Positions 50,768 to 58,015 of a stretch of 58,015 nt of DNA are shown here, in pieces. The stretch lies in the NCBI RefSeq assembly GCF_030160755.1, contig NZ_BSOY01000009.1:1-58015 (forward strand). Reading direction: 5' to 3'. Origin of the DNA: Brevundimonas denitrificans. Lineage in GTDB: Bacteria > Pseudomonadota > Alphaproteobacteria > Caulobacterales > Caulobacteraceae. Each line of letters starts with the position of its first letter. Positions within the stretch are counted from its first letter, which is position 1. The translations under genes and the position numbers were made by a program. The notes beneath the pieces were generated by a model that made no database searches, was not told the origin of the DNA, and saw only the letters and a program-made list of their open reading frames with translations.

Positions 50768-51781
50768 ATGTCGCTCGACACCTATATCGCCGGCCTGCCC
50801 AAGGCCGAGCTGCATCTTCATATCGAGGGCAGCCTCGAGCCCGAGCTGATGTTCGAACTGGCCCGGCGCAACGGCGTGGCCATTCCCTTCGACAGCGTCG
50901 AGGCCGTCCGCGCGGCCTATGACTTCTCCAACCTGCAGGACTTCCTCGACATCTATTACGCCGGGGCCAATGTGCTGCTGACGCGGCGCGACTTCGAGGA
51001 TCTGGCCTTCGCCTATTTCCAGCGCGCGGCGGCCGACAATGTGCGCCACGCCGAGATCTTCTTCGATCCGCAGACCCACACGGACCGGGGCGTGCCCTTC
51101 GGCGTGGTGGTCGAGGGCCTGATCGCGGGCATGGAGCGGGCGAAGACCGAACTGGGCGTGACCTCGGGTTTGATCCTCAGCTTCCTGCGCCACCTGAGCG
51201 AGGAGGAGGCCTTCGCCACCCTCGAGGCCGCCACGCCATACCTGCGTCATTTCGTCGGCGTCGGGCTGGATTCGTCGGAGGTCGGCCACCCGCCGTCGAA
51301 ATTCGAGCGGGTCTTCGCCGCCGCCCGCGAACTGGGCCTGAAACTCTGCGCCCACGCCGGCGAGGAAGGGCCCCCGGCCTATGTGCGCGAGGCGCTGGAC
51401 CTGCTGCACATCGACCGGATGGACCACGGCAACCGGTCGATGGAGGACGAGGACCTGATCCTGCGGCTGGCGGCGTCGCGCATGACGCTGACCGTCTGCC
51501 CGCTGTCGAACCTGAAGCTCTGCGTGGTCAGGGACCTGAAGGATCACCCCGTGCCCGAGATGCTGCGGCGTGGCCTTCACGTCACGCTGAACTCGGACGA
51601 TCCGGCCTATTTCGGCGGCTATGTGAACGAGAACTACCGCCAGTTGGCGCAGGCCGTCGGGCTGACCCGCGACCAGCTCACCCTGCTGGCGCGCAACAGT
51701 TTCGAGGGCTCGTTCCTGAGCGAGCCGGACAAGGCTGCGCGGATCGCCGAAGTGGAGGCGTACGCCGCCCGTTCCGCTTGA
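50768..51781 (+). CDS. Adenine deaminase (adenosine deaminase-like family)
   Basis: A 337-residue zinc hydrolase that converts adenine to hypoxanthine. The metal ligands are H16 and H18 (AELHLHIEG), H198 or so in [12 protein letters not shown], and the paired aspartates in [11 protein letters not shown]. The HAGEEGPP segment, unlike HAGE(AxG) in adenosine deaminase, marks the adenine-specific subfamily known from Pseudomonas. Other signatures are [14 protein letters not shown] and [13 protein letters not shown]. The ATG has an SD GGAG 8 nt upstream. Its TGA overlaps a TTGACA that may be the -35 of the glycine riboswitch promoter. Confidence 0.9.
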   Translation: MSLDTYIAGLPKAELHLHIEGSLEPELMFELARRNGVAIPFDSVEAVRAAYDFSNLQDFLDIYYAGANVLLTRRDFEDLAFAYFQRAAADNVRHAEIFFDPQTHTDRGVPFGVVVEGLIAGMERAKTELGVTSGLILSFLRHLSEEEAFATLEAATPYLRHFVGVGLDSSEVGHPPSKFERVFAAARELGLKLCAHAGEEGPPAYVREALDLLHIDRMDHGNRSMEDEDLILRLAASRMTLTVCPLSNLKLCVVRDLKDHPVPEMLRRGLHVTLNSDDPAYFGGYVNENYRQLAQAVGLTRDQLTLLARNSFEGSFLSEPDKAARIAEVEAYAARSA

Positions 51782-51806
51782 CACAGGCCCGGAGTCGGGC
51801 ACTAGG
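51778..51806 (+). promoter_or_regulatory. Possible gcv promoter overlapping the adenine deaminase stop
   Basis: TTGACA (51778-51783), a 17-nt spacer and ACTAGG (51801-51806) resemble a promoter just ahead of the riboswitch. However, a leader-linker pairing GTCCG (51806-51810) with CGGAC (51909-51913) would need the transcript to start earlier. Readthrough from the deaminase gene is the alternative. Confidence 0.3.
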
Positions 51807-51813
51807 TCCGCTC

Positions 51814-51990
51814 GCTCTCGCGGGAGAGATCGGGGCCCTTTCGGGGGTTCCGGAGCCGAAGGCGCAACCGCCCCGGAAACGCTCAGGCAAACGGACCGCG
51901 AGGACATACGGACGCTGGAAAGTCGCTCTCCGGAGCGCGCCGACGGAGCAAGCGGGGAACCGCGGAATCTCTCAGGCTTCAGGACAGCGG
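51814..51990 (+). ncRNA. Tandem glycine riboswitch (two aptamers)
   Basis: The first aptamer has a closing stem CTCGC/GCGAG (51817-51821, 51898-51902), GGGAGAGA, the core CCGAAGGCGCAACC (51856-51869) and CTCAGGCAAA (51882-51891). The second has stem CGCTG/CAGCG (51913-51917, 51985-51989), GGAAAG, GCCGACGGAGCAAGC and TCTCTCAGGCTTCAGGACAG. A P0-type pairing between leader GTCCG and linker CGGAC is possible. The architecture and the gcvT gene 54 nt downstream identify it. Binding glycine should switch on glycine cleavage. No U-tract terminator follows, so a translational mechanism is plausible. Confidence 0.95.
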
Positions 51991-52002
51991 GGGCGCGAGG
52001 AC

Positions 52003-52018
52003 GGCGGAGCTTTCCGCC
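52003..52018 (+). promoter_or_regulatory. Expression-platform hairpin before gcvT
   Basis: GGCGGA-GCTT-TCCGCC forms a 6-bp stem with a 4-nt loop between the second aptamer and the gcvT ribosome-binding site (GAAGG near 52033). CGCCCC after it can instead pair with the GGGGGCG that follows aptamer 2, giving two exclusive folds. Without a U-tract, control of initiation or Rho is more likely than intrinsic termination. Confidence 0.5.
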
Positions 52019-52043
52019 CCAGTACGCGACTCTGAAGGCCGAC

Positions 52044-53159
52044 ATGACCGACGAAATCCTCAAGACCACGCCCCTCAACGCCGCGCACCGCGCCCTCGGA
52101 GCCCGCATGGTCGGCTTCGGCGGCTATGACATGCCGGTGCAGTACGAAGGCGTGCTGGCCGAGCACCGCTGGACCCGCGAACACGCCGGCCTGTTCGACG
52201 TCTCGCACATGGGCCAGTGCCGGATCACCGGCGAGGACGCCACGGCCCAGTTCGAGCGCTTCGTCCCCGGCGACTATGCGGTCCTCAAGGCCGGACGGCA
52301 GAAATACAGCCTGCTGCTGAACGCCGAAGGCGGGATCATGGACGACCTGATGGCCGGCCGCCCCGATCACGACGGCCTCTATGTGGTGGTCAACGCCGGC
52401 AACAAGGACGCCGACTTCGCCTTCCTCAAGGCCAACCTTGCCGGCGACGCGAAGCTGACGGTCCTGTCCGACCGCGCCCTGATCGCCATCCAGGGCCCGG
52501 AGGCCGCCGAGGTCATGGCCGCGCATGAACCGGTGCTGGCCGAGTTCGGCTTCATGGACTGCGCCCGGCTGGTGCTGTTCGGGGTCGACTGCTTCGTCTC
52601 CCGCTCGGGCTATACCGGCGAGGACGGCTACGAGATTTCCGTGCCGAACGCCGACGCCGAACGCATCTGGAACACCCTTCTCAAGGACGCCCGCGTCAAG
52701 CCGATCGGCCTGGGCGCGCGCGACAGCCTGCGCCTCGAAGCCGGCCTGCCGCTGCACGGCCACGACATCGACCCCTCGACCAGCCCGGTCGAAGGCGCCC
52801 TGACCTTCGCCCTGTCGAAATCGCGCAAGGAGCGCGCGGACTTCAACGGCGCCGACCGCATCCTGAAGGAACTGGCCGACGGCCCGTCCCGGGTCCGCGT
52901 CGGCCTGAGCGTCAAGGAAGGCGCCCCGGCCCGTGAAGGCGCCGAGATCGCCGACATGGACGGAACCGTGATCGGCAATGTGACCTCCGGCGGGCCCTCG
53001 CCGACGCTGGGTCGCAACATCGCCATGGGCTATGTCCCGCCGGAATTCGCCGAACTCGGCACGGATCTGAAGGTCATCGTGCGCGGCAAGCCCGCCGCCG
53101 CCGAGGTCGTCGCCATGCCCTTCGTCGCCCAACGCTACTATCGCAAACCGAAAGCCTGA
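52044..53159 (+). CDS. gcvT: Glycine cleavage system aminomethyltransferase (T protein)
   Basis: A 371-residue cytoplasmic folate enzyme that transfers the methylene from lipoyl-bound aminomethyl to tetrahydrofolate, releasing ammonia. Family features are [36 protein letters not shown], a central [35 protein letters not shown], and [22 protein letters not shown]. The C-terminal OB-like domain ends [27 protein letters not shown] precedes the ATG. First gene of the riboswitch-controlled operon; gcvH begins 11 nt after its stop. Confidence 0.97.
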   Translation: MTDEILKTTPLNAAHRALGARMVGFGGYDMPVQYEGVLAEHRWTREHAGLFDVSHMGQCRITGEDATAQFERFVPGDYAVLKAGRQKYSLLLNAEGGIMDDLMAGRPDHDGLYVVVNAGNKDADFAFLKANLAGDAKLTVLSDRALIAIQGPEAAEVMAAHEPVLAEFGFMDCARLVLFGVDCFVSRSGYTGEDGYEISVPNADAERIWNTLLKDARVKPIGLGARDSLRLEAGLPLHGHDIDPSTSPVEGALTFALSKSRKERADFNGADRILKELADGPSRVRVGLSVKEGAPAREGAEIADMDGTVIGNVTSGGPSPTLGRNIAMGYVPPEFAELGTDLKVIVRGKPAAAEVVAMPFVAQRYYRKPKA

Positions 53160-53170
53160 GGATCGGACCG

Positions 53171-53533
53171 ATGCATTTCTCCAAGGATCACGAGTGGGTT
53201 CGCTTCGACGGCGACGTCGCCACCGTCGGAATCTCCAGACACGCCGCTGACGCCCTGGGCGACGTGGTGTTCGTCGAGACCCCGGACGCCGGCAAGACCG
53301 TTTCGAAAGGCGACAGCTTCGCCGTCGTCGAGAGCGTCAAGGCGGCCTCGGACGTCTACGCCCCCGTCTCGGGTGAAGTGATCGAGGGCAACGCCGTCCT
53401 CGCCTCCGCCCCGGAAACCGTCAACGCCGACCCTGAAGGCGAAGGCTGGTTCGCGAAGATCAAGGTGTCCGACACCTCGACCGACGGCCTGATGGACCGC
53501 GCCGCCTACGACGCCTTCCTCGCCACCCTCTAA
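53171..53533 (+). CDS. gcvH: Glycine cleavage system H protein
   Basis: A 120-residue lipoyl-carrier protein that shuttles the aminomethyl group between the P, T and L proteins. Its single lipoyl domain has the modified lysine at K57 in [14 protein letters not shown]. The N-terminal [18 protein letters not shown] and the C-terminal WFAKIKVSD are usual. Normal family length. It sits between gcvT (11 nt) and gcvPA (30 nt), as expected for a single transcript. Confidence 0.98.
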   Translation: MHFSKDHEWVRFDGDVATVGISRHAADALGDVVFVETPDAGKTVSKGDSFAVVESVKAASDVYAPVSGEVIEGNAVLASAPETVNADPEGEGWFAKIKVSDTSTDGLMDRAAYDAFLATL

Positions 53534-53563
53534 GCCCTTCCCTCCCGCACGGATCTCCCCGCC

Positions 53564-54907
53564 ATGCGCTACCTGCCGCTGACGCCCGACGACCGCTCCG
53601 CCATGCTGGCGGCCATCGGCGCCAAATCCATCGACGACCTGTTCGTGGATGTCCCGAAAGCGGCGCACCGCGACGGCTTCGTCGACCTGCCGCGCGTGGC
53701 GGGCGAGCTTGAGGTCGAGCGGGCGCTGGGGGCCATGGCGGCGAAGAACGCCTCGGCGGGATCCGTGCCGTTCTTCTGCGGCGCCGGCGCCTACAAGCAC
53801 CATGTGCCGGCGACCGTGGACCACGTGATCCAGCGGTCGGAGTTCCTGACCAGCTATACGCCCTACCAGCCCGAGATCGCCCAAGGCACGCTGCAGTATC
53901 TGTACGAGTTCCAGACCCAGGTCGCGAACCTGACCGGCATGCCGGTGGCCAACGCCAGCCTCTATGACGGCTCCACCGCCATGGCCGAGGGCGTGCTGAT
54001 GGCCACCCGCGTGACCCGCCGCAACAAGGCGGTGATCTCCGGTGGCGTTCATCCCCACTATGTCCGGGCGACCGAGACCGTGGTCCACGCCGTGGGCGTC
54101 GAGACCCAGGTCCTGCCGGCCGCCGTGGACGCCGAGGCCGATGTCATCGCCCAGATCGGACCCGACACCGCCTGTGTCGTGGTCCAGACCCCGAACGTGT
54201 TCGGCACCGCCACCGACGTGACCAAAATCGCCGAGGCCGCCCACGCCGCCGGCGCCCTGCTGATCGTCGTGGTCACCGAGGCCGTTTCGATGGGCCTGTT
54301 GAAGTCGCCGGGCGAGATGGGGGCCGACATCGTCGCCGCCGAGGGCCAGTCGATCGGCAACGCCCTGAACTACGGCGGCCCCTATGTCGGCCTGTTCGCC
54401 TGCCGCGAAAAGCTGGTGCGCCAGATGCCGGGCCGCCTGACCGGCGAGACCGTCGACGCCGACGGAAAGCGCGGTTTCGTCCTGACCCTGTCGACGCGGG
54501 AGCAGCACATCCGCCGCGACAAGGCGACGTCGAACATCTGCACCAACTCCGGTCTCTGCACCCTGGCCTTCACCATCCACATGAGCCTGCTGGGCGAGAC
54601 GGGGCTGCGCAAGATGGCCCTGCTGAACCATGAGAAGGCGCTGGCGACCCGGGACGCCCTGGCGGCGATTCCCGGCGTCGAGGTCCTGACCCCGCGCTTC
54701 TTCAACGAGTTCGCCGTGCGCCTGCCCAAGCCCGCGGCGGAGGTGGTCGAGCAACTGGCCCAGCATCGCATCCTGGCCGGCGTGCCCTACAGCCGCCTCG
54801 CCCCTGCAGCCGGCATGGACGACGTCCTGCTGGTCGCGGCGACCGAGATGACCATGGACGGCGACATCAAAATCCTGGCGAGCGCGCTCGCCAAGGTCTG
54901 CGCGTAA
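53564..54907 (+). CDS. gcvPA: Glycine dehydrogenase (decarboxylating) subunit 1
   Basis: A 447-residue half of the split P protein, the non-PLP-binding alpha subunit. [55 protein letters not shown], and [20 protein letters not shown] are typical. The near C-terminal [24 protein letters not shown] is conserved too. It pairs with GcvPB to decarboxylate glycine, loading the H protein. The split form is common in alphaproteobacteria as against the single chain of E. coli. Confidence 0.97.
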   Translation: MRYLPLTPDDRSAMLAAIGAKSIDDLFVDVPKAAHRDGFVDLPRVAGELEVERALGAMAAKNASAGSVPFFCGAGAYKHHVPATVDHVIQRSEFLTSYTPYQPEIAQGTLQYLYEFQTQVANLTGMPVANASLYDGSTAMAEGVLMATRVTRRNKAVISGGVHPHYVRATETVVHAVGVETQVLPAAVDAEADVIAQIGPDTACVVVQTPNVFGTATDVTKIAEAAHAAGALLIVVVTEAVSMGLLKSPGEMGADIVAAEGQSIGNALNYGGPYVGLFACREKLVRQMPGRLTGETVDADGKRGFVLTLSTREQHIRRDKATSNICTNSGLCTLAFTIHMSLLGETGLRKMALLNHEKALATRDALAAIPGVEVLTPRFFNEFAVRLPKPAAEVVEQLAQHRILAGVPYSRLAPAAGMDDVLLVAATEMTMDGDIKILASALAKVCA

Positions 54908-54919
54908 GGAGCCCGGATC

Positions 54920-56491
54920 ATGAGCACCATGAACACCGTCGGCCGCCCGACCACCCCGAACCGCGTCGAGAGCAAGCCCGCCACCCTGACCGGCGGGCGC
55001 GGCCTGCTGCAGGACGAACACCTGATCTTCGAGAGCGACGGCTGGGGCAAGACCGGTGTCGATCTGCCTGAGCCGAAGACAGACGGGTCCGACCTTGGCG
55101 ATCTGGTCCGCCGCGATCCGATCGGCCTGCCGGGCCTCTCGGAACCCGAGACGATGCGCCACTATGTGCGGCTGTCGCAGAAGAACCACGCCATCGACCT
55201 GGCCATCTATCCGCTGGGCTCGTGCACGATGAAGCACAACCCGCGCCTCAACGAGAAAATGGCGCGTCTGCCGGGGTTCGCGGACATTCACCCGCTGCAG
55301 CCGACGTCGACGGTGCAGGGCGCGCTGGAGCTGATGGACACCCTGGCGCACTGGCTCAAGACCCTGACCGGCATGCCCGCCGTCGCGCTTTCGCCCAAGG
55401 CCGGCGCCCATGGCGAGCTGTGCGGCCTGATGGCCATCCGCGCCGCCCACGAGGCCTCGGGCCAGCATGAGCGGCGCCGCAAGGTGCTGGTGCCCACCTC
55501 GGCCCATGGCACCAATCCGGCGACGGCCGCCTTTGTCGGCTACACCGTCGTGGAAGTGGCCCAGACCGGGGACGGCCGCGTCGACGTGGCCGACCTGGCC
55601 GCCAAGCTGGGCGACGACGTCGCCGCCATCATGGTGACCAATCCGAACACCTGCGGCCTGTTCGAGCGGGACATCCTCGAGATCAGCCGGCTGACGCACG
55701 AGGCCGGCGCCTATTTCTACTGCGACGGGGCGAACTTCAACGCCATCGTCGGCCGGGTGCGGCCGGGCGACCTGGGCGTCGACGCCATGCACATCAACCT
55801 GCACAAGACCTTCTCGACGCCCCACGGCGGCGGCGGTCCGGGCGCGGGTCCGGTGGTGCTGTCCGAGGCCCTCGCCCCCTTCGCTCCGGCCCCGTGGGTC
55901 GTGCATGACGCCGACGGCTATCGCCTGATCGAGCGGGAGGAGGACGAGGCGGCCCAGGCCTTCGGCCGGCTGTGCGCCTTCCAGGGCCAGATGGGCATGT
56001 ATACACGCGCGCTCAGCTACATGATGAGCCACGGCTCGGACGGCCTGCGCCAGGTCGCCGAGGACGCGGTGCTGAACGCCAACTATATCAAGGCCCGTCT
56101 GTCGGACCTGATGAGCCCGGCCTTCCCGGAGGGGCCGTGCATGCACGAGGCCCTGTTCGACGACGAATGGTTGAAGGGCACGGAGGTGACCACGCTCGAC
56201 TTCGCCAAGGCGATGATCGACGAGGGCTTCCACCCGATGACCATGTATTTCCCGCTGGTCGTCCACGGAGCCATGCTGATCGAGCCGACCGAGACGGAGT
56301 CGAAGCAGGAGCTGGATCGCTTCATCCACGCCATGCGGGCCCTGGCCGAGGCGGCGAAGGCGGGCGACGTCGACCGGTTCAAGGGCGCCCCCTTCCATGC
56401 GCCGATGAAGCGTCTCGACGAAACCCGCGCCGCCCGGTCGCCGGTGCTGCGCTGGACGGCGCCCGAAGGCTCGAACATCGCCGCCGAATAG
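54920..56491 (+). CDS. gcvPB: Glycine dehydrogenase (decarboxylating) subunit 2
   Basis: A 523-residue PLP-binding beta subunit of the split P protein. MRHYVRLSQKNHAIDLAIYPLGSCTMKHNPR, the SPKAGAHGELCGLMAIR segment, VPTSAHGTNPATA, VTNPNTCGLFE, and the PLP lysine K296 in HINLHKTFSTPHGGGGPGAG are clear. The C-terminal domain holds TTLDFAKAMIDEGFHPMTMYFP. It starts 12 nt after gcvPA and closes the operon. The lpd gene for the L protein is not in this window. Confidence 0.97.
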   Translation: MSTMNTVGRPTTPNRVESKPATLTGGRGLLQDEHLIFESDGWGKTGVDLPEPKTDGSDLGDLVRRDPIGLPGLSEPETMRHYVRLSQKNHAIDLAIYPLGSCTMKHNPRLNEKMARLPGFADIHPLQPTSTVQGALELMDTLAHWLKTLTGMPAVALSPKAGAHGELCGLMAIRAAHEASGQHERRRKVLVPTSAHGTNPATAAFVGYTVVEVAQTGDGRVDVADLAAKLGDDVAAIMVTNPNTCGLFERDILEISRLTHEAGAYFYCDGANFNAIVGRVRPGDLGVDAMHINLHKTFSTPHGGGGPGAGPVVLSEALAPFAPAPWVVHDADGYRLIEREEDEAAQAFGRLCAFQGQMGMYTRALSYMMSHGSDGLRQVAEDAVLNANYIKARLSDLMSPAFPEGPCMHEALFDDEWLKGTEVTTLDFAKAMIDEGFHPMTMYFPLVVHGAMLIEPTETESKQELDRFIHAMRALAEAAKAGDVDRFKGAPFHAPMKRLDETRAARSPVLRWTAPEGSNIAAE

Positions 56492-56608
56492 GCGCTGACC
56501 GCTCCCGCACCTGCGAAGCACGGCAAAGTGAACGCCGCCTGCCACAGCAGGCGTATGCTTCTCCCGGCGTAGTCTGAGCCACACCAAGCGTTGGGAGGCG
56601 CTGCGGTC

Positions 56609-57076
56609 ATGATGTCACGCGTACAAAAGGGTCTGGTCGCCGGTTTCGCGGCCACGGCCGTCGTCTCCGTCATCGAGGCGATCAATATGTCGGTCGGCCA
56701 CTGGGCCGTCGCTTTCCCCCAGCTTCTCGCCGTCATCCTGCAGAACCAGGACACGCCGGCCGTCGGCTGGGCCGGGCACCTGTTCGCGGGTCTCGCACTG
56801 GGGGCGGCGTTCGGGATCCTGTGTCCGCGTCTGCCCACGGACACGCCCGAATCGAAGGGCATACTGTTCGCCGTCGGCGCCTTTATCCTGATGGGACTGG
56901 TGGTCGCCCCGATCGGCGGAGCGGGCATGTTCTTCATGCGGGCCGGCTTCGGCACACTCGCCTGGATGGTCGCCAGCCACGCGATCTTCGGCATTGTGTT
57001 GGGCAGCGTCTACGGGCGGCTGGTGGAACGCGAGAAGCGTCGTCGGGTCCCGGTCGGCGGGGCGCCGGCGCACTGA
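56609..57076 (+). CDS. Hypothetical membrane protein
   Basis: A 155-residue protein with four predicted membrane helices (about residues 6-27, 54-72, 86-108 and 115-137) and a basic C-terminal tail (REKRRRVP). A GGGAGG 10 nt before the ATG at 56609 supports this start; the neighbouring ATG at 56612 is possible. Helix content (GHLFAGLALGAAFGI, FGIVLGSVYGR) is like small conserved membrane families of unknown function. It follows the gcv genes by 117 nt, probably as its own unit. Confidence 0.78.
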   Translation: MMSRVQKGLVAGFAATAVVSVIEAINMSVGHWAVAFPQLLAVILQNQDTPAVGWAGHLFAGLALGAAFGILCPRLPTDTPESKGILFAVGAFILMGLVVAPIGGAGMFFMRAGFGTLAWMVASHAIFGIVLGSVYGRLVEREKRRRVPVGGAPAH

Positions 57077-57089
57077 TCGACCGGATACG

Positions 57090-57120
57090 AAAAAGGGCCC
57101 CGGGCGAAACGCCGGGGCCC
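57090..57120 (-). terminator. Rho-independent terminator of the atp genes
   Basis: On the minus strand GGGCCCCGGCG-TTTC-GCCCGGGGCCC is followed by TTTTT (57094-57090). It lies about 120 nt past the atpF stop and, seen from the other side, 19-44 nt past the plus-strand membrane-protein gene, so it may serve both directions. The plus-strand tail GTTCTTGTT is weaker. Confidence 0.85.
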
Positions 57121-57192
57121 GTTCTTGTTGGGCCGCGGTCACAGGGCTTCGCCCTGTCGACCCGACGCGGCCTGTCGCTTCGCGAACGCGAG

Positions 57193-57232
57193 GCGCTCAA
57201 GCAGCGAGCGACCGCGTCGCGAGCGTTAGCGC
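57193..57232. repeat. Dispersed copy of the rnpB-side repeat
   Basis: This 40-nt stretch matches 14367-14406 at 39 of 40 positions. It lies 6 nt beyond the atpF stop, just as the other copy lies just beyond the rnpB 3' end, both in the same orientation relative to the minus-strand transcript. Confidence 0.9.
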
Positions 57233-57238
57233 CCCAAT

Positions 57239-57751
57239 CTAGTTCAGCCGCGTGCCGATCTGGGCGATGGCGGCGTCGAGCAGGGGGTCGGTTGTCTGGC
57301 CCGCCAGACGGGCGGCGAGGATCTGTTCGGCGGCGCGGGCGGCGAGGTCGGCGGCGGCCGTCTTGACCTCGGCCGTGGCCTGGGCCTCGGCCTGGGCGAT
57401 GCGGCGCTCGGCGAGGGCCTGACGACGGGCCAGGGTCTCTTCCAGCTTGGCCTTGGCCTCGACCTCCATCAGGCGGGCGTCGGCTTCGGCGGCGGCGAGC
57501 ATTTCCGCGGCCTGGGCCTCGGCCTCGGCCTTTTCGGTGCGGATCTGGGCCAGCAGGGCCTCGGCCTCGGCGCGCAGGCGGGCGGCCTCGTCGAGCTCGG
57601 ACTGGATCTTCGCGGCCTTGGCGTCGAGCTGGCCGGCGACCAGTTTCGGCACGCCGACGACCACGCACAGGCCGATGAACAGGAACAGGCCGGCGGCGAC
57701 CCAGAGTTCCGGGTTGGCCAGGTCGTAGAGATGCGGGTTGAAGAATTCCAT
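57239..57751 (-). CDS. atpF: ATP synthase F0 subunit b
   Basis: A 170-residue subunit of the peripheral stalk. One N-terminal membrane helix (about residues 15-37, LWVAAGLFLFIGLCVVVGVP) is followed by a long Ala/Glu/Lys/Arg coiled coil (about 40-150) and a short C-terminal delta-binding end. It dimerises with b' and holds delta and alpha3beta3 against rotation. Its ATG overlaps the stop of the upstream b' gene (TGATG), the usual alphaproteobacterial atpF'-atpF arrangement. The composition is strongly biased to alanine, as is normal for b. Confidence 0.95.
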   Translation of the reverse strand: MEFFNPHLYDLANPELWVAAGLFLFIGLCVVVGVPKLVAGQLDAKAAKIQSELDEAARLRAEAEALLAQIRTEKAEAEAQAAEMLAAAEADARLMEVEAKAKLEETLARRQALAERRIAQAEAQATAEVKTAAADLAARAAEQILAARLAGQTTDPLLDAAIAQIGTRLN

Positions 57752-58015
57752 CAGGCGGCGCCCTTCACAGCGGCAGCGGCTTCAGCGGCGCTGGGCGCCT
57801 TGCCGGTCAGGCGTTCGACGATGGCCGCGGCCGTGTCCGAGGCGATCGAGGCGACATTGGTCATGGCGGCGTCGCGGGTCTTGCCGATGGCGGTCTCGGC
57901 CTCGGCGATGCGGGCGTTGACGACGGCTTCTTCCTCGGCGGCGCGGGCGTTGGCGGCCTCGGTGACGCGGGCCTTGGCGGCGGCGGCGGTGGCGCGGGAC
58001 GAGGCGCGGGCGGCC
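57751..58015 (-). CDS. ATP synthase F0 subunit b' (3' end only)
   Basis: The reverse frame is open from the window edge to a TGA at 57753-57751 and encodes the last 87 residues of the b' subunit. An Ala/Arg/Glu coiled coil (EAANARAAEEEAVVNAR, IAEAETAIGKTRDAAM) leads to the C-terminal region TAAAIVERLTGKAPSAAEA. The 5' part lies outside the window. It pairs with the downstream b gene, overlapping by the TGATG. The alternative, a second b gene, is less likely given this order. Confidence 0.88.
   Translation of the reverse strand, partial: AARASSRATAAAAKARVTEAANARAAEEEAVVNARIAEAETAIGKTRDAAMTNVASIASDTAAAIVERLTGKAPSAAEAAAAVKGAA

Noticed and set aside
53138..56587. A minus-strand open frame of more than 1100 codons across gcvPA and gcvPB
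   Set aside because: It is antisense to two clearly functional genes; the composition is His/Gly/Arg/Gln-rich as expected from a reverse reading of high-GC codons, and no domain is recognisable.

Overview
The window is a gene-dense, roughly two-thirds G+C piece of an alphaproteobacterial chromosome, most likely Caulobacteraceae and probably Brevundimonas or a near relative. That placement is inferred from the dcw gene order with 4-nt ATGA overlaps, rnpB beside mraZ, split glycine decarboxylase genes (gcvPA/gcvPB), paired ATP synthase b and b' genes and the base composition. No phage, transposase, CRISPR or plasmid functions were seen; this is core chromosome with scattered short palindromic repeats.

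Layout. 1-2554: the 3' end of smc, an acetyltransferase, a WecG/TagA-type glycosyltransferase and a small secreted protein. 2551-13755: a minus-strand division and cell-wall operon, mraZ-rsmH-ftsL-ftsI-murE-murF-mraY-murD-ftsW-murG, preceded by four TGGG boxes spaced exactly 10 bp. 13756-14829: a small ORF, a 59-bp tandem repeat and the RNase P RNA with its promoter. 14871-19930: a murein amidase, the SppA peptidase, panD, a SIMPL-domain protein and a CAT-anticodon tRNA. 19997-22985: a secreted beta-helix protein and a membrane-anchored Sel1 protein in one operon. 23251-27029: free-methionine-sulfoxide reductase, then an SDR / CitE-like lyase / ketoacyl synthase III / SnoaL-like cluster. 27013-33308: peptidases (M48, two M28), a DCC thioredoxin-like protein, a Rid protein and a secreted protein. 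33427-36163: the cytochrome bc1 operon petABC. 36359-43815: trmL, a dipeptidase, hemF, rlmJ, topoisomerase IB, small membrane proteins and an OGFr_N-domain protein. 43829-46071: kbl-tdh threonine degradation. 46118-51781: a MliC/DUF4232 lipoprotein, ispH, a secreted protein, argS and adenine deaminase. 51814-56491: a tandem glycine riboswitch and gcvT-gcvH-gcvPA-gcvPB. 57239-58015: atpF and the end of atpF', with a strong terminator.

How the genes connect. The dcw operon makes lipid II (MurE, MurF, MurD, MraY, MurG) and the septal synthesis machinery (FtsW, FtsI, FtsL), under likely MraZ autoregulation. Kbl and Tdh turn threonine into glycine and acetyl-CoA. The riboswitch-controlled glycine cleavage system then oxidises glycine to one-carbon units, so two linked glycine pathways lie about 6 kb apart.

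Points most worth checking: the MraZ box array; the 59-bp tandem repeat whose 40-nt core recurs (39/40) about 43 kb away, again just past the 3' end of a minus-strand transcript; a Tdh that lacks all four structural-zinc cysteines; a palindromic repeat read in frame inside MurD; and the SDR/CitE/KASIII/SnoaL cluster. I found no clear new multi-gene defence or secretion system.
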